A stretch of 64,000 nt of DNA from Clostridiales bacterium (GTDB lineage: Bacteria > Bacillota > Clostridia > Lachnospirales > Lachnospiraceae), in the NCBI GenBank assembly GCA_019424245.1, contig JAHYZV010000008.1, forward strand, positions 23,267 to 87,266, in the 5' to 3' direction. The position numbers were made by a program, and so were the translations under genes. This document shows positions 1 to 9,133 of the stretch, piece by piece (position 1 is the first letter of the stretch; every line of letters starts with the position of its first letter). The notes under the pieces are model-generated. The model was not told the origin of the DNA, did not search any database, and saw nothing but the letters and a program-made list of their open reading frames with translations.

Positions 1-96
1 AGTATATATGAAATATATCTTATTATTTCTTATTATTATGGTTATAAGACTTATTTTATATAGTTCATATAAGAATTATTTTATATATTAATCCAC

Positions 97-1305
97 TTAC
101 TCCTCCAACATATACTCAAACATCTCATACCTAAGCCTGCTGCCCTCATTAACCTCCATTAAGCCATTTTTAAGTCTTTCAAGTCCATCCTTAAGAACAC
201 TCTCCGGGCACGCTATATTCAACCTTAAAAATCTCTCTCCACCTTTTCCATATACACTTCCTGCCGACAGATAAAGTCCTGTCTTCTTTCTTATATCTGC
301 CGCAAGCCTTCTGCTGTCTTTCGTATGTTTTGAGCAGTCTATCCATAAAAGATATGTTGCATCACTCTTAACCACATTTATATCCGGTATGTTAGCTTTC
401 ACATAATCATACACGATTTGTTTATTATTACTTATATACTGCCTTAATTCATCAAGCCATTCTGCACCATTCTTATAAGCTGCTATTGCTGCTGATATTG
501 CAAATGTGTTCGGCTCAGCAACCTCATCTGTGTTAAGTGCACGCCATACCTTATGTCTTAAGTTCTTCTGTGGAACAACAACTGCTGCTGTTTGTATACC
601 TGCCATATTAAAAGTCTTTGTTGGTGCTATGCATGTAATACTTATATCTCTGCATATATCAGACACAGATGCAAATGGAATATATTCCTTGTCCGGGTCA
701 GTTATGTCGCAATGTATCTCATCTGAAACGACTGTTACATAATATTTCTTACATAGCTCACCTATTCTTTGCAGAGTTTCCCTGTCCCATATTTTTCCTG
801 ATGGATTCTGGGGATTGCACAATATCATAAGCGATGTCTGTGGGTCTGACAGCTGACTTTCAAGGTCTGTCCAGTTTATGCTGTATTCTCCATCTTTGTA
901 TACAAGCGGACTTTCAAGTACACGTCTGCCGTTATTTACTATCGAATTAAAGAAAATGTTATAAACAGGTGTTTGTATAAGCACATTTTCATTAGGTGTT
1001 GTGAGCTTTCTTACCACACTCGATATAGCAGGAATAACACCTGTTGTAAACACAAGCCAGTCTGTGTCTATATCCCAGTTATGTCTGTTTTTCCACCATT
1101 CCTTGTAAGACTGCCCCCACTCATCCGGTACTATGGAATATCCGTATATTCCATGCTGTGCCCTTTCTATAATAGCTTCTGTAATAGCCGGTGCTGTCTT
1201 AAAGTCCATATCGGCAACCCACATAGGAAGTTCATTTTCACGCACATCCCACTTAAGTGACCCTGTGTTTCTTCTGTCAACTACTGTATCAAAATCGTAC
1301 TTCAA
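97..1305 (-). CDS. patB: MalY/PatB-type PLP-dependent C-S lyase/aminotransferase
   Basis: Fold-type I PLP enzyme of the MalY/PatB class, expected to cleave cystathionine or cysteine-type C-S bonds in the cytoplasm. Visible family marks are the N-terminal MWVADMDF, the CNPQNPSGKIW block that binds the cofactor, SDEIH, and the Schiff-base lysine in PTKTFNMAG near residue 230. Length of about 402 aa is normal for the family. I chose a TTG start at 1305 because GGGAGG lies seven bases upstream; the in-frame ATG fifteen bases earlier (1320) is itself part of that Shine-Dalgarno sequence and has no ribosome site of its own. Whether the main activity is beta-lyase or transaminase cannot be read from sequence. 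Confidence 0.85.
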   Translation of the reverse strand: MKYDFDTVVDRRNTGSLKWDVRENELPMWVADMDFKTAPAITEAIIERAQHGIYGYSIVPDEWGQSYKEWWKNRHNWDIDTDWLVFTTGVIPAISSVVRKLTTPNENVLIQTPVYNIFFNSIVNNGRRVLESPLVYKDGEYSINWTDLESQLSDPQTSLMILCNPQNPSGKIWDRETLQRIGELCKKYYVTVVSDEIHCDITDPDKEYIPFASVSDICRDISITCIAPTKTFNMAGIQTAAVVVPQKNLRHKVWRALNTDEVAEPNTFAISAAIAAYKNGAEWLDELRQYISNNKQIVYDYVKANIPDINVVKSDATYLLWIDCSKHTKDSRRLAADIRKKTGLYLSAGSVYGKGGERFLRLNIACPESVLKDGLERLKNGLMEVNEGSRLRYEMFEYMLEE

Positions 1306-1367
1306 CCTTAATCCTCCCATATATAAACAAACTCTTTAAATCACAAGATATGCCTATTAGTTAAACA

Positions 1368-2357
1368 TTACTTATTCTGCCATCTTACCTCACCAGTAGT
1401 TATAATAGGATATCTTATAAGCTGTGAAGCATCCAGATTTTCTTTTCGCATATCTACTGCTGTTATCTGGTGATTATCATAGGTTGTATAATAATATATT
1501 CCTTTGGTCGCATTACAACACGATGTATATATAGTTATCTCAAACTTTCCATCTGCCACCTCGCAGCAGCCTCTCTGCTGGTCTACTGAACCAAGTATAT
1601 GGAAGAACTGGCTTACACTCTCCATCTCGTCACTTCCGGATACTGCATTAAGCTTAGTAAATGCCACTTTAACAAATCGTGACTGGCTTGAAAGATCACC
1701 TGGTATTCCCATTCCACCCATACCTCTGCTATATGCATTAAGCTTAAGCACTCCTGCAAATGTGCTTTCTGGCTGTTTTCTTGATACTCCGGCATAGTTA
1801 TTAAGCTCAAACATCTGCATAGGGAATGGTGGATTGTTTGTAAGCACTCCGACAGGATTATCATATACATGCAGTCCATCCTTCATAGATTCTACAACTA
1901 TGCAATCATCCTTATCTGCTATAATCCAGTGGAGCTGTGCTGCTGGGAGCTGTTCGCTGAAAGGTGTTTTCGTAAGCCTCATCTGCGAGAGCTTTGTCCT
2001 TGCCTCAATAACTGATGAGCACTGGCTTAGTATCCATGGTATGAATTCAAACTGTGCAACCTGTATGGCATCTGACTCATCATCTAATATAACTTCCTCA
2101 TAAGCTGCATTTCCAACAAAGTTAAGTCCTGCCATACCTACACCCTTTTCGTTGACAGCATCATAATAAAGAGGATATCCACCTGCCACGAAAGCCATTC
2201 CTATAATCGCATAGTGTGACTTTAACTGTCCTGCATGTCTGAAATTAAATTCATAGTTTCTTGGAGTTATAGTTATCTCCTCACCATAAGAAAACTCATA
2301 ATCAAGAGTTCTTCCCATATAAAAATCTTTGGTTTTATAAGTTGCTGCTGTACACAT
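1368..2357 (-). CDS. cbh: bile salt hydrolase (choloylglycine hydrolase)
   Basis: N-terminal-nucleophile hydrolase of the choloylglycine/penicillin V acylase family, which cleaves the amide bond of conjugated bile salts. The catalytic Cys2 directly follows the initiator Met (MCTAATYKT), so processing needs only Met removal. Other active-site positions are present: Arg16, Asp19, Asn79 in GMAGLNF, the Asn pair in VLTNNPPF near 174, and Arg227 in SQSRFVK. The GMAGLNF and VLTNNP blocks look more like bile salt hydrolases than penicillin acylases. Length of 329 aa is typical and there is no signal peptide, so it acts in the cytoplasm. A GAGGTG site precedes the ATG. Divergent from the acetyltransferase at 2586. 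Confidence 0.92.
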   Translation of the reverse strand: MCTAATYKTKDFYMGRTLDYEFSYGEEITITPRNYEFNFRHAGQLKSHYAIIGMAFVAGGYPLYYDAVNEKGVGMAGLNFVGNAAYEEVILDDESDAIQVAQFEFIPWILSQCSSVIEARTKLSQMRLTKTPFSEQLPAAQLHWIIADKDDCIVVESMKDGLHVYDNPVGVLTNNPPFPMQMFELNNYAGVSRKQPESTFAGVLKLNAYSRGMGGMGIPGDLSSQSRFVKVAFTKLNAVSGSDEMESVSQFFHILGSVDQQRGCCEVADGKFEITIYTSCCNATKGIYYYTTYDNHQITAVDMRKENLDASQLIRYPIITTGEVRWQNK

Positions 2358-2477
2358 AAAAACACCTCATTTCTTTCTTATTTTTTGCTCATTTAATTTT
2401 AAACAATGAATAATTTTGTCCATTATTTTATTATTGTATCATTTTATCAGCATGTTTTATATTAATTTTCCATTAAT

Positions 2478-2493
2478 TATGACATTTGTCATA
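2478..2493. promoter_or_regulatory. 16-bp palindrome between divergent genes
   Basis: TATGACA-TT-TGTCATA is a perfect inverted repeat in the intergenic region between the bile salt hydrolase and the acetyltransferase. It lies about 28 bases upstream of a good promoter for the rightward gene. It looks like a dimeric regulator site; the regulator is not known. Confidence 0.45.
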
Positions 2494-2520
2494 GCTTTTG
2501 TGATAGCATTTATTTACACC

Positions 2521-2548
2521 TTGACAAATAATGACGATAATCTAAAAT
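2521..2548 (+). promoter_or_regulatory. sigma-A type promoter for the Eis-like gene
   Basis: TTGACA (2521-2526), 16 bp spacer, TAAAAT (2543-2548). The start codon is 38 bases after the -10 box, preceded by AAGGA. Sequence match only. Confidence 0.55.
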
Positions 2549-2585
2549 GTTTGTGTACTAAAATAATTAAGAAGGATTAATTGTT

Positions 2586-3800
2586 ATGAACTTTCCTAAT
2601 GATGAAGAATATATAATAAGGCCTCTTACAACAGATGATGCCGAACAATATAATGCACTTTTAAGATATGCCTTTCAGGTAACAGAAGCTGAGCTTGCCG
2701 AAACTGGCTGGAAAGATGATGAGATAAAGCAGTCTAAGTTCCCGGTTCTTCAAAGAGCTGACGTTCTTGGATGCTTTGATAAGAATGAGCTTATCGCTCA
2801 GTTTGCCGTATATCCACTTGATATGAACATATATGGCATACGTTATAATGTAGGCTTTGTAACAAGCGTATGCACATATCCTGAATACACTGGCCACGGA
2901 ATTATGAAAAAACTTATGATACAGTGTCTTACACGTATGCGTGAAGGACACAAGTCATTTGCACTGCTATACCCTTATTCAATACCTCTCTACCGCAATC
3001 TTGGCTGGGAAATCATATCTAACAAAATGACATACACTATTAAAGACCGACAGATTCCAGAAAAGTTACACGAACCTGGATATGTACGAAGAGTATCATG
3101 GGATGATGAGGAATTTCACAAGCTTCATTCCAAATTCGCCGAAAAAACCCATGGCTGCCTGTACCGCAACAACCTTGCATGGGAAGAATACTGGCGCTGG
3201 GATGAGGACGACACCATGGTTGCTATATATTATTCAAGGGATGATGTTCCTTATGGATATATGGTGTATATGATAAGCTCCGACATTATGCACGTTAAGG
3301 AAATGATATATCTAAACCGTGAAGCCCAGCTTGGACTGTGGGAATATATACATGCCCACGATTCTATGATTGATGAAGTACGTGGCAACAACTATTACAG
3401 CGAACCGATAGCCTTTGAGCTTGATGACAGTGATATAAAGGAAACTATCAGACCTTATGCTATGGGAAGAATTATCGATATCAAGCAGTTTTTTGGAAAA
3501 TATGCCATCGACCCTGATGAACCTGCATGTGTCTTTGCTTTCGATATCGAAGATGAGCTTCTTTCCTGGAATAACGGAAGATTCATTGTCATGTTCAAGG
3601 ACGGGCACTGTAGTATAACAACCGGTACTCCTGACTATACTATGAAAATGTCAATAGCCACACTTACAACTATGCTGCTTGGCTATAAAAGTGCTGAAAA
3701 GCTTTACAGTATGGAACGTATTGAAACTACCAAAGAGGCTGTGGAAAAGCTTGATGACATACTTTTCCATGCTGTACCATATGTGTCAGATTATATCTAA
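2586..3800 (+). CDS. Eis-like GNAT family N-acetyltransferase
   Basis: About 404 aa with the architecture of Eis-type acetyltransferases: an N-terminal GNAT domain (roughly residues 5-150), a second GNAT-like domain, and a C-terminal sterol-carrier-like domain. The acetyl-CoA-binding region is visible around residues 96-115 (VCTYPEYTGHGIMKKLM). Homologues acetylate aminoglycosides, peptides or proteins; the substrate here is unknown. The ATG at 2586 has an AGGA site nine bases upstream. It is a single-gene unit, closed by a strong terminator at 3930. Confidence 0.8.
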   Translation: MNFPNDEEYIIRPLTTDDAEQYNALLRYAFQVTEAELAETGWKDDEIKQSKFPVLQRADVLGCFDKNELIAQFAVYPLDMNIYGIRYNVGFVTSVCTYPEYTGHGIMKKLMIQCLTRMREGHKSFALLYPYSIPLYRNLGWEIISNKMTYTIKDRQIPEKLHEPGYVRRVSWDDEEFHKLHSKFAEKTHGCLYRNNLAWEEYWRWDEDDTMVAIYYSRDDVPYGYMVYMISSDIMHVKEMIYLNREAQLGLWEYIHAHDSMIDEVRGNNYYSEPIAFELDDSDIKETIRPYAMGRIIDIKQFFGKYAIDPDEPACVFAFDIEDELLSWNNGRFIVMFKDGHCSITTGTPDYTMKMSIATLTTMLLGYKSAEKLYSMERIETTKEAVEKLDDILFHAVPYVSDYI

Positions 3801-3929
3801 TCAGATTATTGATTGACAAGTGATTATCTCAATGATATAATCCGCATACATTGTTTCTACACAAAGTAAGTTTTACTACAATTTATTTATAAAACACATG
3901 TGGATTTTTCTAGATGTTTCTATTTTTCG

Positions 3930-3960
3930 CCACATAGCTTACGAGCTATGTGGTTTTTTT
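3930..3960 (+). terminator. Rho-independent terminator
   Basis: Perfect 10-bp stem CCACATAGCT / AGCTATGTGG with a TACG loop, followed by seven T. It ends the acetyltransferase transcript. Confidence 0.9.
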
Positions 3961-4065
3961 GTGCTTATAATACTGTATTATGCTATTTTATAAGCATTAA
4001 TTAAGATAAGATAACGTGATTCTTTAGAATTTTCACCATAAAATATTAAAGAAACGAGGACTATT

Positions 4066-5391
4066 ATGGATCAGACTTACATGAAAAAACAAAACATACT
4101 AAAGCTTTTATTAACCATGGCTCTTCCCATGGTTATATCTATGCTTGTGAATTCCCTTTACAACATTGTCGACAGTTTTTTTGTTGCTAAGATAAGTGAA
4201 AATGCCATGACTGCCATATCACTTGTATTCCCTATGCAGAACTTTATCAACTCTGTCATGATCGGCTTTGGAATAGGTATCAATGCTGTAATAGCATTTT
4301 ATATGGGAGCTTCTGATAAGGAAACCGCCGATAAAGCTGCAAGTCAGGGCTTATTCTTAAGCACTGTCCACGGAATTGTGCTGATGGCTGGCTGTATTAT
4401 ACTCATAAGACCATTTCTTAATATGTTTACTAATGACCAGACTGTTATTGACCTTGGTATGAAATACTCTGTCATCGCATTTGCATTTTCACTAATGCTT
4501 GCATGGGAACTTGTATTTGAAAAAACATTTCAGGCTGTCGGACGAATGACTGTTTCTATGACCGCCATGCTCACAGGCTGCATAACCAATATTATACTTG
4601 ACCCTGTACTTATATTCGGACTTGGCATATTTCCACGTATGGAAATTGAAGGCGCTGCACTTGCAACTGGCATAGGTCAGACTGTAAGCCTTATTGTATA
4701 CATTATAATATATATTGTCAGACCTATCCCTGTACGCTTCACAAGGAAACATATGAAACCTGAGAAGGTGCTTTGCGCAAAAATGTATTCTATCGGAATA
4801 CCTGCATGCCTTAATATGGCGCTTCCTTCACTGCTCATATCTGCGCTCAATGTCATACTTGCGGCATATTCACAGGTGTATGTGTTCGTGCTTGGAGTAT
4901 ATTATAAGCTTCAGACGTTCCTGTATCTTCCTGCAAATGGAGTTGTACAGGGGATGCGACCTCTTATAGGATACAACTATGGTGCTGGCGAAGCAAAACG
5001 TGTTAAGAAAATATATGCAACTGCAACAGGCATAGTTCTTGTTATTATGTGCATCGGAACTGCTGTATGCTTATGTATTCCTGAAACACTTATTGGATTA
5101 TTTACTTCCAACGAAACAACTATATCTGCGGGAGCTGCTGCCTTAAGAATTATAAGTGCCGGATTTATTGTATCCTCTGTATCTGTCACAGCCTCCGGCG
5201 CACTTGAGGGACTTGGCAAAGGAATTCCCTCTCTTATTATATCTATATTCAGATATGTTGCTGTCATCATACCTGTAGCCTTTATTCTAAGCCGTATATA
5301 CGGTGCTGTTGGCGTATGGCATTCATTCTGGATAACAGAGATAATAACAGCAGTTATCGCTTACTTTACTTACAGGCACGCATCAAAGTAA
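4066..5391 (+). CDS. MATE family multidrug efflux pump
   Basis: 441-residue membrane protein with twelve predicted hydrophobic segments and the two-fold MATE repeat; the N-terminal segment has the typical LALPMVISMLVNSLYNIVDSFF pattern. MATE proteins export cationic drugs or other organic molecules using a Na+ or H+ gradient. The ATG has GAGGA ten bases upstream. The stop codon lies inside the first copy of a 71-bp direct repeat. It stands alone, so the substrate is unknown. Confidence 0.9.
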   Translation: MDQTYMKKQNILKLLLTMALPMVISMLVNSLYNIVDSFFVAKISENAMTAISLVFPMQNFINSVMIGFGIGINAVIAFYMGASDKETADKAASQGLFLSTVHGIVLMAGCIILIRPFLNMFTNDQTVIDLGMKYSVIAFAFSLMLAWELVFEKTFQAVGRMTVSMTAMLTGCITNIILDPVLIFGLGIFPRMEIEGAALATGIGQTVSLIVYIIIYIVRPIPVRFTRKHMKPEKVLCAKMYSIGIPACLNMALPSLLISALNVILAAYSQVYVFVLGVYYKLQTFLYLPANGVVQGMRPLIGYNYGAGEAKRVKKIYATATGIVLVIMCIGTAVCLCIPETLIGLFTSNETTISAGAAALRIISAGFIVSSVSVTASGALEGLGKGIPSLIISIFRYVAVIIPVAFILSRIYGAVGVWHSFWITEIITAVIAYFTYRHASK

Positions 5392-5605
5392 ATGTCTGCT
5401 TCGCAGCCGCTTCCTTTTCTCTTGCGCTCATTATATCATAATTTACTCTTTATCTGCCCCTATACTCACGAACCCGCGCTATCGCGCTCTTTCGTCCTGC
5501 TTCGCATGACTGTTCGTTCGTTAATGGCGCAAGAAAAGTAAATGTCTGCTTCGCAGCCGCTTCCTTTTCTCTTGCGCTCATTATATCGTAATTTACGCTT
5601 TATCT
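5385..5605. repeat. 71-bp direct repeat, two copies 150 bp apart
   Basis: Copy 1 is 5385-5455 and copy 2 is 5535-5605; they differ at only two bases. Each begins AAAGTAAATGTCTGCTTCGC. The second copy lies in a possible long imperfect hairpin, with GCGCAAGAAAAG just before it and CTTTTCTCTTGCGC inside it. The first copy overlaps the stop codon of the MATE gene and the second ends nine bases before the SGNH gene. No coding function seen. Confidence 0.85.
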
Positions 5606-5613
5606 CTCCACAA

Positions 5614-6246
5614 TTACGCCACATTTTCAACCCACTCTTCCACCTTCCTTGCAAGCCTCTTATGTCCCTCATCATTAAGATGCTCTCTGTCGGCAGTGCT
5701 TGGGGATGCAACTTCTGAAGCTGCTATAAAACCAACATTTTCCTGTGCTGCAATCTTTTTGTATACATCTGAAAGCTCTCTTGACAGGCTCACGGAAACA
5801 CTGGAGAATTCAGGGTCATAGTCTGACTCCCAAACGCCCTCACCAAGATGTATAGGCGATATTACAAGTATTTTACTATCTGGTATGTAGTTCTTTACCT
5901 GTCCGATAAGTCTTTTTACGCCCTGACCAATAAATTCTGCTGATGCATTGTAAACAGTCTTGCAGTCGTTAGTTCCAAGCATAATTATCACTATATCAAC
6001 TGGATTGTGGGTTTCCAATATAGTTGGCAGTATCTTTACACCATTTCGTCCATCTCTTAACGGGTCGTCAAATACGGTTGTCCTGCCACACAAGCCTTCC
6101 TCTATAACACGATATCCACCTTCCTTTTTATCATTCAGACTTTCATTAAGAAGGCTTGTCCACCTTACGCCCCACTCATATCTTTTATTAGTCTTAGGGA
6201 TAAGTCCCCATGTATTAGAATCTCCAAAGCATAATATCTGTTTCAT
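5614..6246 (-). CDS. SGNH/GDSL-family hydrolase (esterase)
   Basis: About 210-residue cytoplasmic SGNH hydrolase. Block I is GDSNTWG with the nucleophilic Ser, block III is GTNDCK, and block V is DREHLNDEGH with the catalytic Asp and His. Small arylesterases and acyl-CoA thioesterase/lysophospholipase-like enzymes share this size. The ATG at 6246 with GGTGG five bases upstream is preferred; an in-frame GTG at 6258 is the alternative. The true substrate, probably an acyl or acetyl ester, is unknown. Confidence 0.85.
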   Translation of the reverse strand: MKQILCFGDSNTWGLIPKTNKRYEWGVRWTSLLNESLNDKKEGGYRVIEEGLCGRTTVFDDPLRDGRNGVKILPTILETHNPVDIVIIMLGTNDCKTVYNASAEFIGQGVKRLIGQVKNYIPDSKILVISPIHLGEGVWESDYDPEFSSVSVSLSRELSDVYKKIAAQENVGFIAASEVASPSTADREHLNDEGHKRLARKVEEWVENVA

Positions 6247-6382
6247 ATATTCCACCACTTTCTCTTTCTTTTAATGTATTCCTATATTTCTTATATGTTT
6301 ATGTGGTTATTATATAATAAAGCATTACATATGCATAATCCTAATAAAATATATGTAGTCATAGTTTTTTCCTATAATCAAA

Positions 6383-7201
6383 TCAATACTCTGGGATTGA
6401 TAATGTATCCTTAGTTACAATACACTCTGGGTCTGGTGCAATCACATGTCTTACAACATTAAACATCCCTTTAGCATCACACAAAAGACTGTCGGCATCG
6501 CCAAACTTTACCTTTTTAACAACTCCGCTGTCAAGGAATATCTGGTTCAGCTTGACGAAATCCTCCGATATATGAGGCTGCTGTGCATTGTAATGCTTTC
6601 TTACATATACCTTCCTGCATAATTTGTTTTTATTATCTTCATCTTCCTTAAGAAGTTCTATAACAAGCTCCATAGGCATATCCGACAGTCTGTTAGGCAC
6701 ATTTAACACCTCTTCAACACTATGTATATAGGTGTTTCTTTCGTGGCCGACACCTACAAGCAGCACTTTGCCGCCTGCATCCTTGAGCCTGTCATAACAG
6801 CCACCAGGAGTACATGGTGTATTATTATATTCCTCACCTGCCAGATATTCTGCAGCATTTTTCCCGTAACCTGCCATACTGTGGGTTGGATGAAGCGAAC
6901 GTATAACCCCATCCCTTTTCATAAACATATTCGTAAGAAGTCCTACACATGATGGAGTTGTCTGTGGATTATATACCGGATTATCCGCATTTACAGTCTT
7001 CCATGTATGTGTTGGCAGAAGTAAAAGTCCATCCTTAAAATATTCCATCCACGCATCAAGCACAGTATCTGCACCACCATCAACCTCACCTATAGACTTC
7101 ATTGATGAATGTATAAGTATAGTTTCATCACCTTTAAGTCCCATAGACTTAAGCTGATCTTTTAACTGTTGTTTATTATAATTACCTATTTTGCTATTCA
7201 T
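6383..7201 (-). CDS. AAC(3)-family aminoglycoside N-acetyltransferase-like protein
   Basis: 272 aa matching the antibiotic-NAT (AAC(3)/YokD) family: the LIHSSMKSIG strand, GGADTVLDAWMEYF, LLLPTHTW, and the catalytic-histidine block RSLHPTHSMAGYG. Family members transfer acetyl from acetyl-CoA to aminoglycoside amines, but many chromosomal copies in gut Clostridia have no proven resistance role, so calling it a resistance gene would be inference. The start site is weakly supported; the nearest GAGG is about fifteen bases upstream. Confidence 0.82.
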   Translation of the reverse strand: MNSKIGNYNKQQLKDQLKSMGLKGDETILIHSSMKSIGEVDGGADTVLDAWMEYFKDGLLLLPTHTWKTVNADNPVYNPQTTPSCVGLLTNMFMKRDGVIRSLHPTHSMAGYGKNAAEYLAGEEYNNTPCTPGGCYDRLKDAGGKVLLVGVGHERNTYIHSVEEVLNVPNRLSDMPMELVIELLKEDEDNKNKLCRKVYVRKHYNAQQPHISEDFVKLNQIFLDSGVVKKVKFGDADSLLCDAKGMFNVVRHVIAPDPECIVTKDTLSIPEY

Positions 7202-7532
7202 ATTTTATCAATCATTCCTCTTTCTTTGTTTTATTTTGTTCTGTTATTTCTGTTATATCAAAGGTGAATACAACAATGTGTTTATATATGTAATCCTTAA
7301 ACACCCCAATCCATCAACTCTTCACAGTATACATAAATATTGCTTTGAGGTCAAAAACTCAGTTGTAGTGTGCTATTATTACAAAATTGTTATTATTTTA
7401 ACTATCTTTTATGTGCATTTTGCATAATGGTTTGTATAAATCTTTGTTGTATTATTCCATTTCAAATTATTTATTTTTATGTTATTTTACGTGATGGAAA
7501 CTTATTTTATTATTTTGGGAGGTTTTTTCATA
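7202..7532. other. gene-free leader region upstream of the PL9 lyase
   Basis: 331 bases of very AT-rich DNA between two divergent genes. A short imperfect palindrome TTATGTGCA-TTT-TGCATAA lies at about 7410-7430 and could be a regulator site. I see no convincing promoter hexamer pair and no RNA structure. Confidence 0.4.
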
Positions 7533-9056
7533 ATGTTTAAAAAAGCAAAAAAAGTATTTGCGGCTATTCTTACTTTAGCTCTTGTATGCTTTACAGCAGC
7601 TACTAGCGTATCTGTCAACGCCGCAACCAACACATCTTGGAATTTCAAGAATTCCAGCTTTAAGAATCTTGATAAGATAACATCATCAAAGACTATTGAT
7701 GGTTTAGGTCTTATCGCTACAAGTTCTAAATCAATGCAGGTAAAAGCAGAATCTGTTACTGTTAGTGGTACAGCTTATACTTACTGCTTGGCACTTGGTG
7801 GAACTGGTTCCACATCTTACCGTGCTGTTAAGGTTCCTGTTTCAGGTTCTGATACTATAAAGGTTGTTTTAAGAAGCAGTGGAAGCTCTACACGTTCACT
7901 CGTTGTTGCTGACTCTAAGGGGAAGAAGTTAGGAACAATGTCTGCTAACAAGAATGCTTCTTTACAAACTTATACATATTCTGGTTCTTCTGGCTATGTA
8001 TATCTTTATTCTGCTAACAGCGGAATCAATATTTATAAGATACAGGTTGATTCTAATGGTTCTGGAAATAATTCCGGCAGCTCAGGCAGTGGTTCTTCTG
8101 GAAGCTCAGGAAGCAGTTCTTCTGGTAGTTCTGGTTCAACTGTAACTGGTGATATAACTGTTAAGAATGGTGGTACCTCACTTGCAGATGCTGTTAAGAA
8201 AGCTAAATCAGGACAGACTATCGTTATTGACGGAACTGTTAAATCTGGTGCTGTTTCTCTTCCTGCTGGTGTTAATATCGTTGGTAAGAACAATGCTACT
8301 ATTGACTTTTCACAGACAAGCGGAAGTTCTGGAAGAGGTATCACAATCTCTGGTAACGGAAGCACTCTTGAGAATATAACAGTAACTAAGGCTTCTGACA
8401 ACGGAATCTTTATCTCTGGTTCTAACAACATATTAAAGAACGTTGTATGCTGCTACAATGAAGATGCTGGTTTCCAGGTAAGCAACGGTGGTGCTAATAA
8501 CAAGTTCTATAGCTGTACATCACATCACAATGCTGATGCCAAGGGTGAAAATGCTGACGGCTTTGCTGTAAAGCTTCATTCTGGTGAAGGTAACTACTTT
8601 GAAAACTGTATTGCTGAATATAACAGTGATGACGGATGGGATTGCTATGCTGCCCACGGTGCTGTCACACTTGTTAACTGCCAGGCAAACTACAACGGTT
8701 TATGCAATGGTATCTATGGCGATGGCAACGGTTTTAAGATGGGTGGCGTTGATAACAAGACACCTGGTGTCGCTGCACATCTTGACCCACTTAACCACAC
8801 TCTTATTGGCTGTAGCGCTAAGGGCAACTATGCTAATGGTTTTGACAGAAACAACCAGAGCGGTGTTGTAACTATGAAGAACTGTGTATCAGATTCTAAT
8901 AAGGGTAACAATTATCACTGGCCATTAACTGGAAAGCCATCTGCACTTGGTTACAAGGTAACATTTGGCAAGGCTGTTATCCAGGACTGCACTAACATTA
9001 ATGGTAAGGTTAATATAACAGGCGCAACTCTTAAAGGCAATTGCGTTGGATTCTAG
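7533..9056 (+). CDS. secreted pectate lyase, polysaccharide lyase family 9
   Basis: Exported enzyme of 507 aa. The ATG at 7533 is chosen over upstream codons because GGGAGG precedes it and a clean signal peptide follows (KK-rich start, hydrophobic core, cleavage near VNA-A, residue 31). Residues about 32-170 form a beta-rich module likely to bind carbohydrate; a Gly/Ser linker follows (about 172-205). The rest is a PL9-type right-handed beta-helix with NADGFAVKLHSGEGNYFENC, NSDDGWDCYAAHGAV, GNGFKMGG and NGFDRNNQSG, which carry the acidic Ca2+ ligands and catalytic Lys region. Family members cleave polygalacturonate by beta-elimination. It ends at a strong terminator. Confidence 0.9.
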   Translation: MFKKAKKVFAAILTLALVCFTAATSVSVNAATNTSWNFKNSSFKNLDKITSSKTIDGLGLIATSSKSMQVKAESVTVSGTAYTYCLALGGTGSTSYRAVKVPVSGSDTIKVVLRSSGSSTRSLVVADSKGKKLGTMSANKNASLQTYTYSGSSGYVYLYSANSGINIYKIQVDSNGSGNNSGSSGSGSSGSSGSSSSGSSGSTVTGDITVKNGGTSLADAVKKAKSGQTIVIDGTVKSGAVSLPAGVNIVGKNNATIDFSQTSGSSGRGITISGNGSTLENITVTKASDNGIFISGSNNILKNVVCCYNEDAGFQVSNGGANNKFYSCTSHHNADAKGENADGFAVKLHSGEGNYFENCIAEYNSDDGWDCYAAHGAVTLVNCQANYNGLCNGIYGDGNGFKMGGVDNKTPGVAAHLDPLNHTLIGCSAKGNYANGFDRNNQSGVVTMKNCVSDSNKGNNYHWPLTGKPSALGYKVTFGKAVIQDCTNINGKVNITGATLKGNCVGF

Positions 9057-9084
9057 AATCTATAGACTATAATAAATAGAGAAA

Positions 9085-9106
9085 GTCGGGGTCTTTTGAC
9101 CCCGAC
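9085..9106. terminator. bidirectional terminator between convergent genes
   Basis: Perfect 9-bp stem GTCGGGGTC / GACCCCGAC with a TTTT loop, T-rich on both flanks. It can serve both the lyase and the MATE gene that converge on it. The same hairpin core recurs at 17298 and 52054. Confidence 0.8.
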
Positions 9107-9133
9107 ATCTTTATATAATTTACATATCTTATG

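Noticed and set aside
5466..5711. Leftward frame of about 80 codons near the 71-bp repeats
   Set aside because: Overlaps the end of the SGNH gene in another frame, is repeat-derived and has no ribosome site.
6383..7201. Acquired aminoglycoside resistance gene
   Set aside because: Base composition and setting are like the surrounding chromosome, and there is no mobile context; a native acetyltransferase is more likely.
8033..8431. Antisense frame of 132 codons inside the PL9 gene
   Set aside because: Low-complexity Leu/Pro/Glu product that mirrors the Gly/Ser linker coding; a shadow frame.
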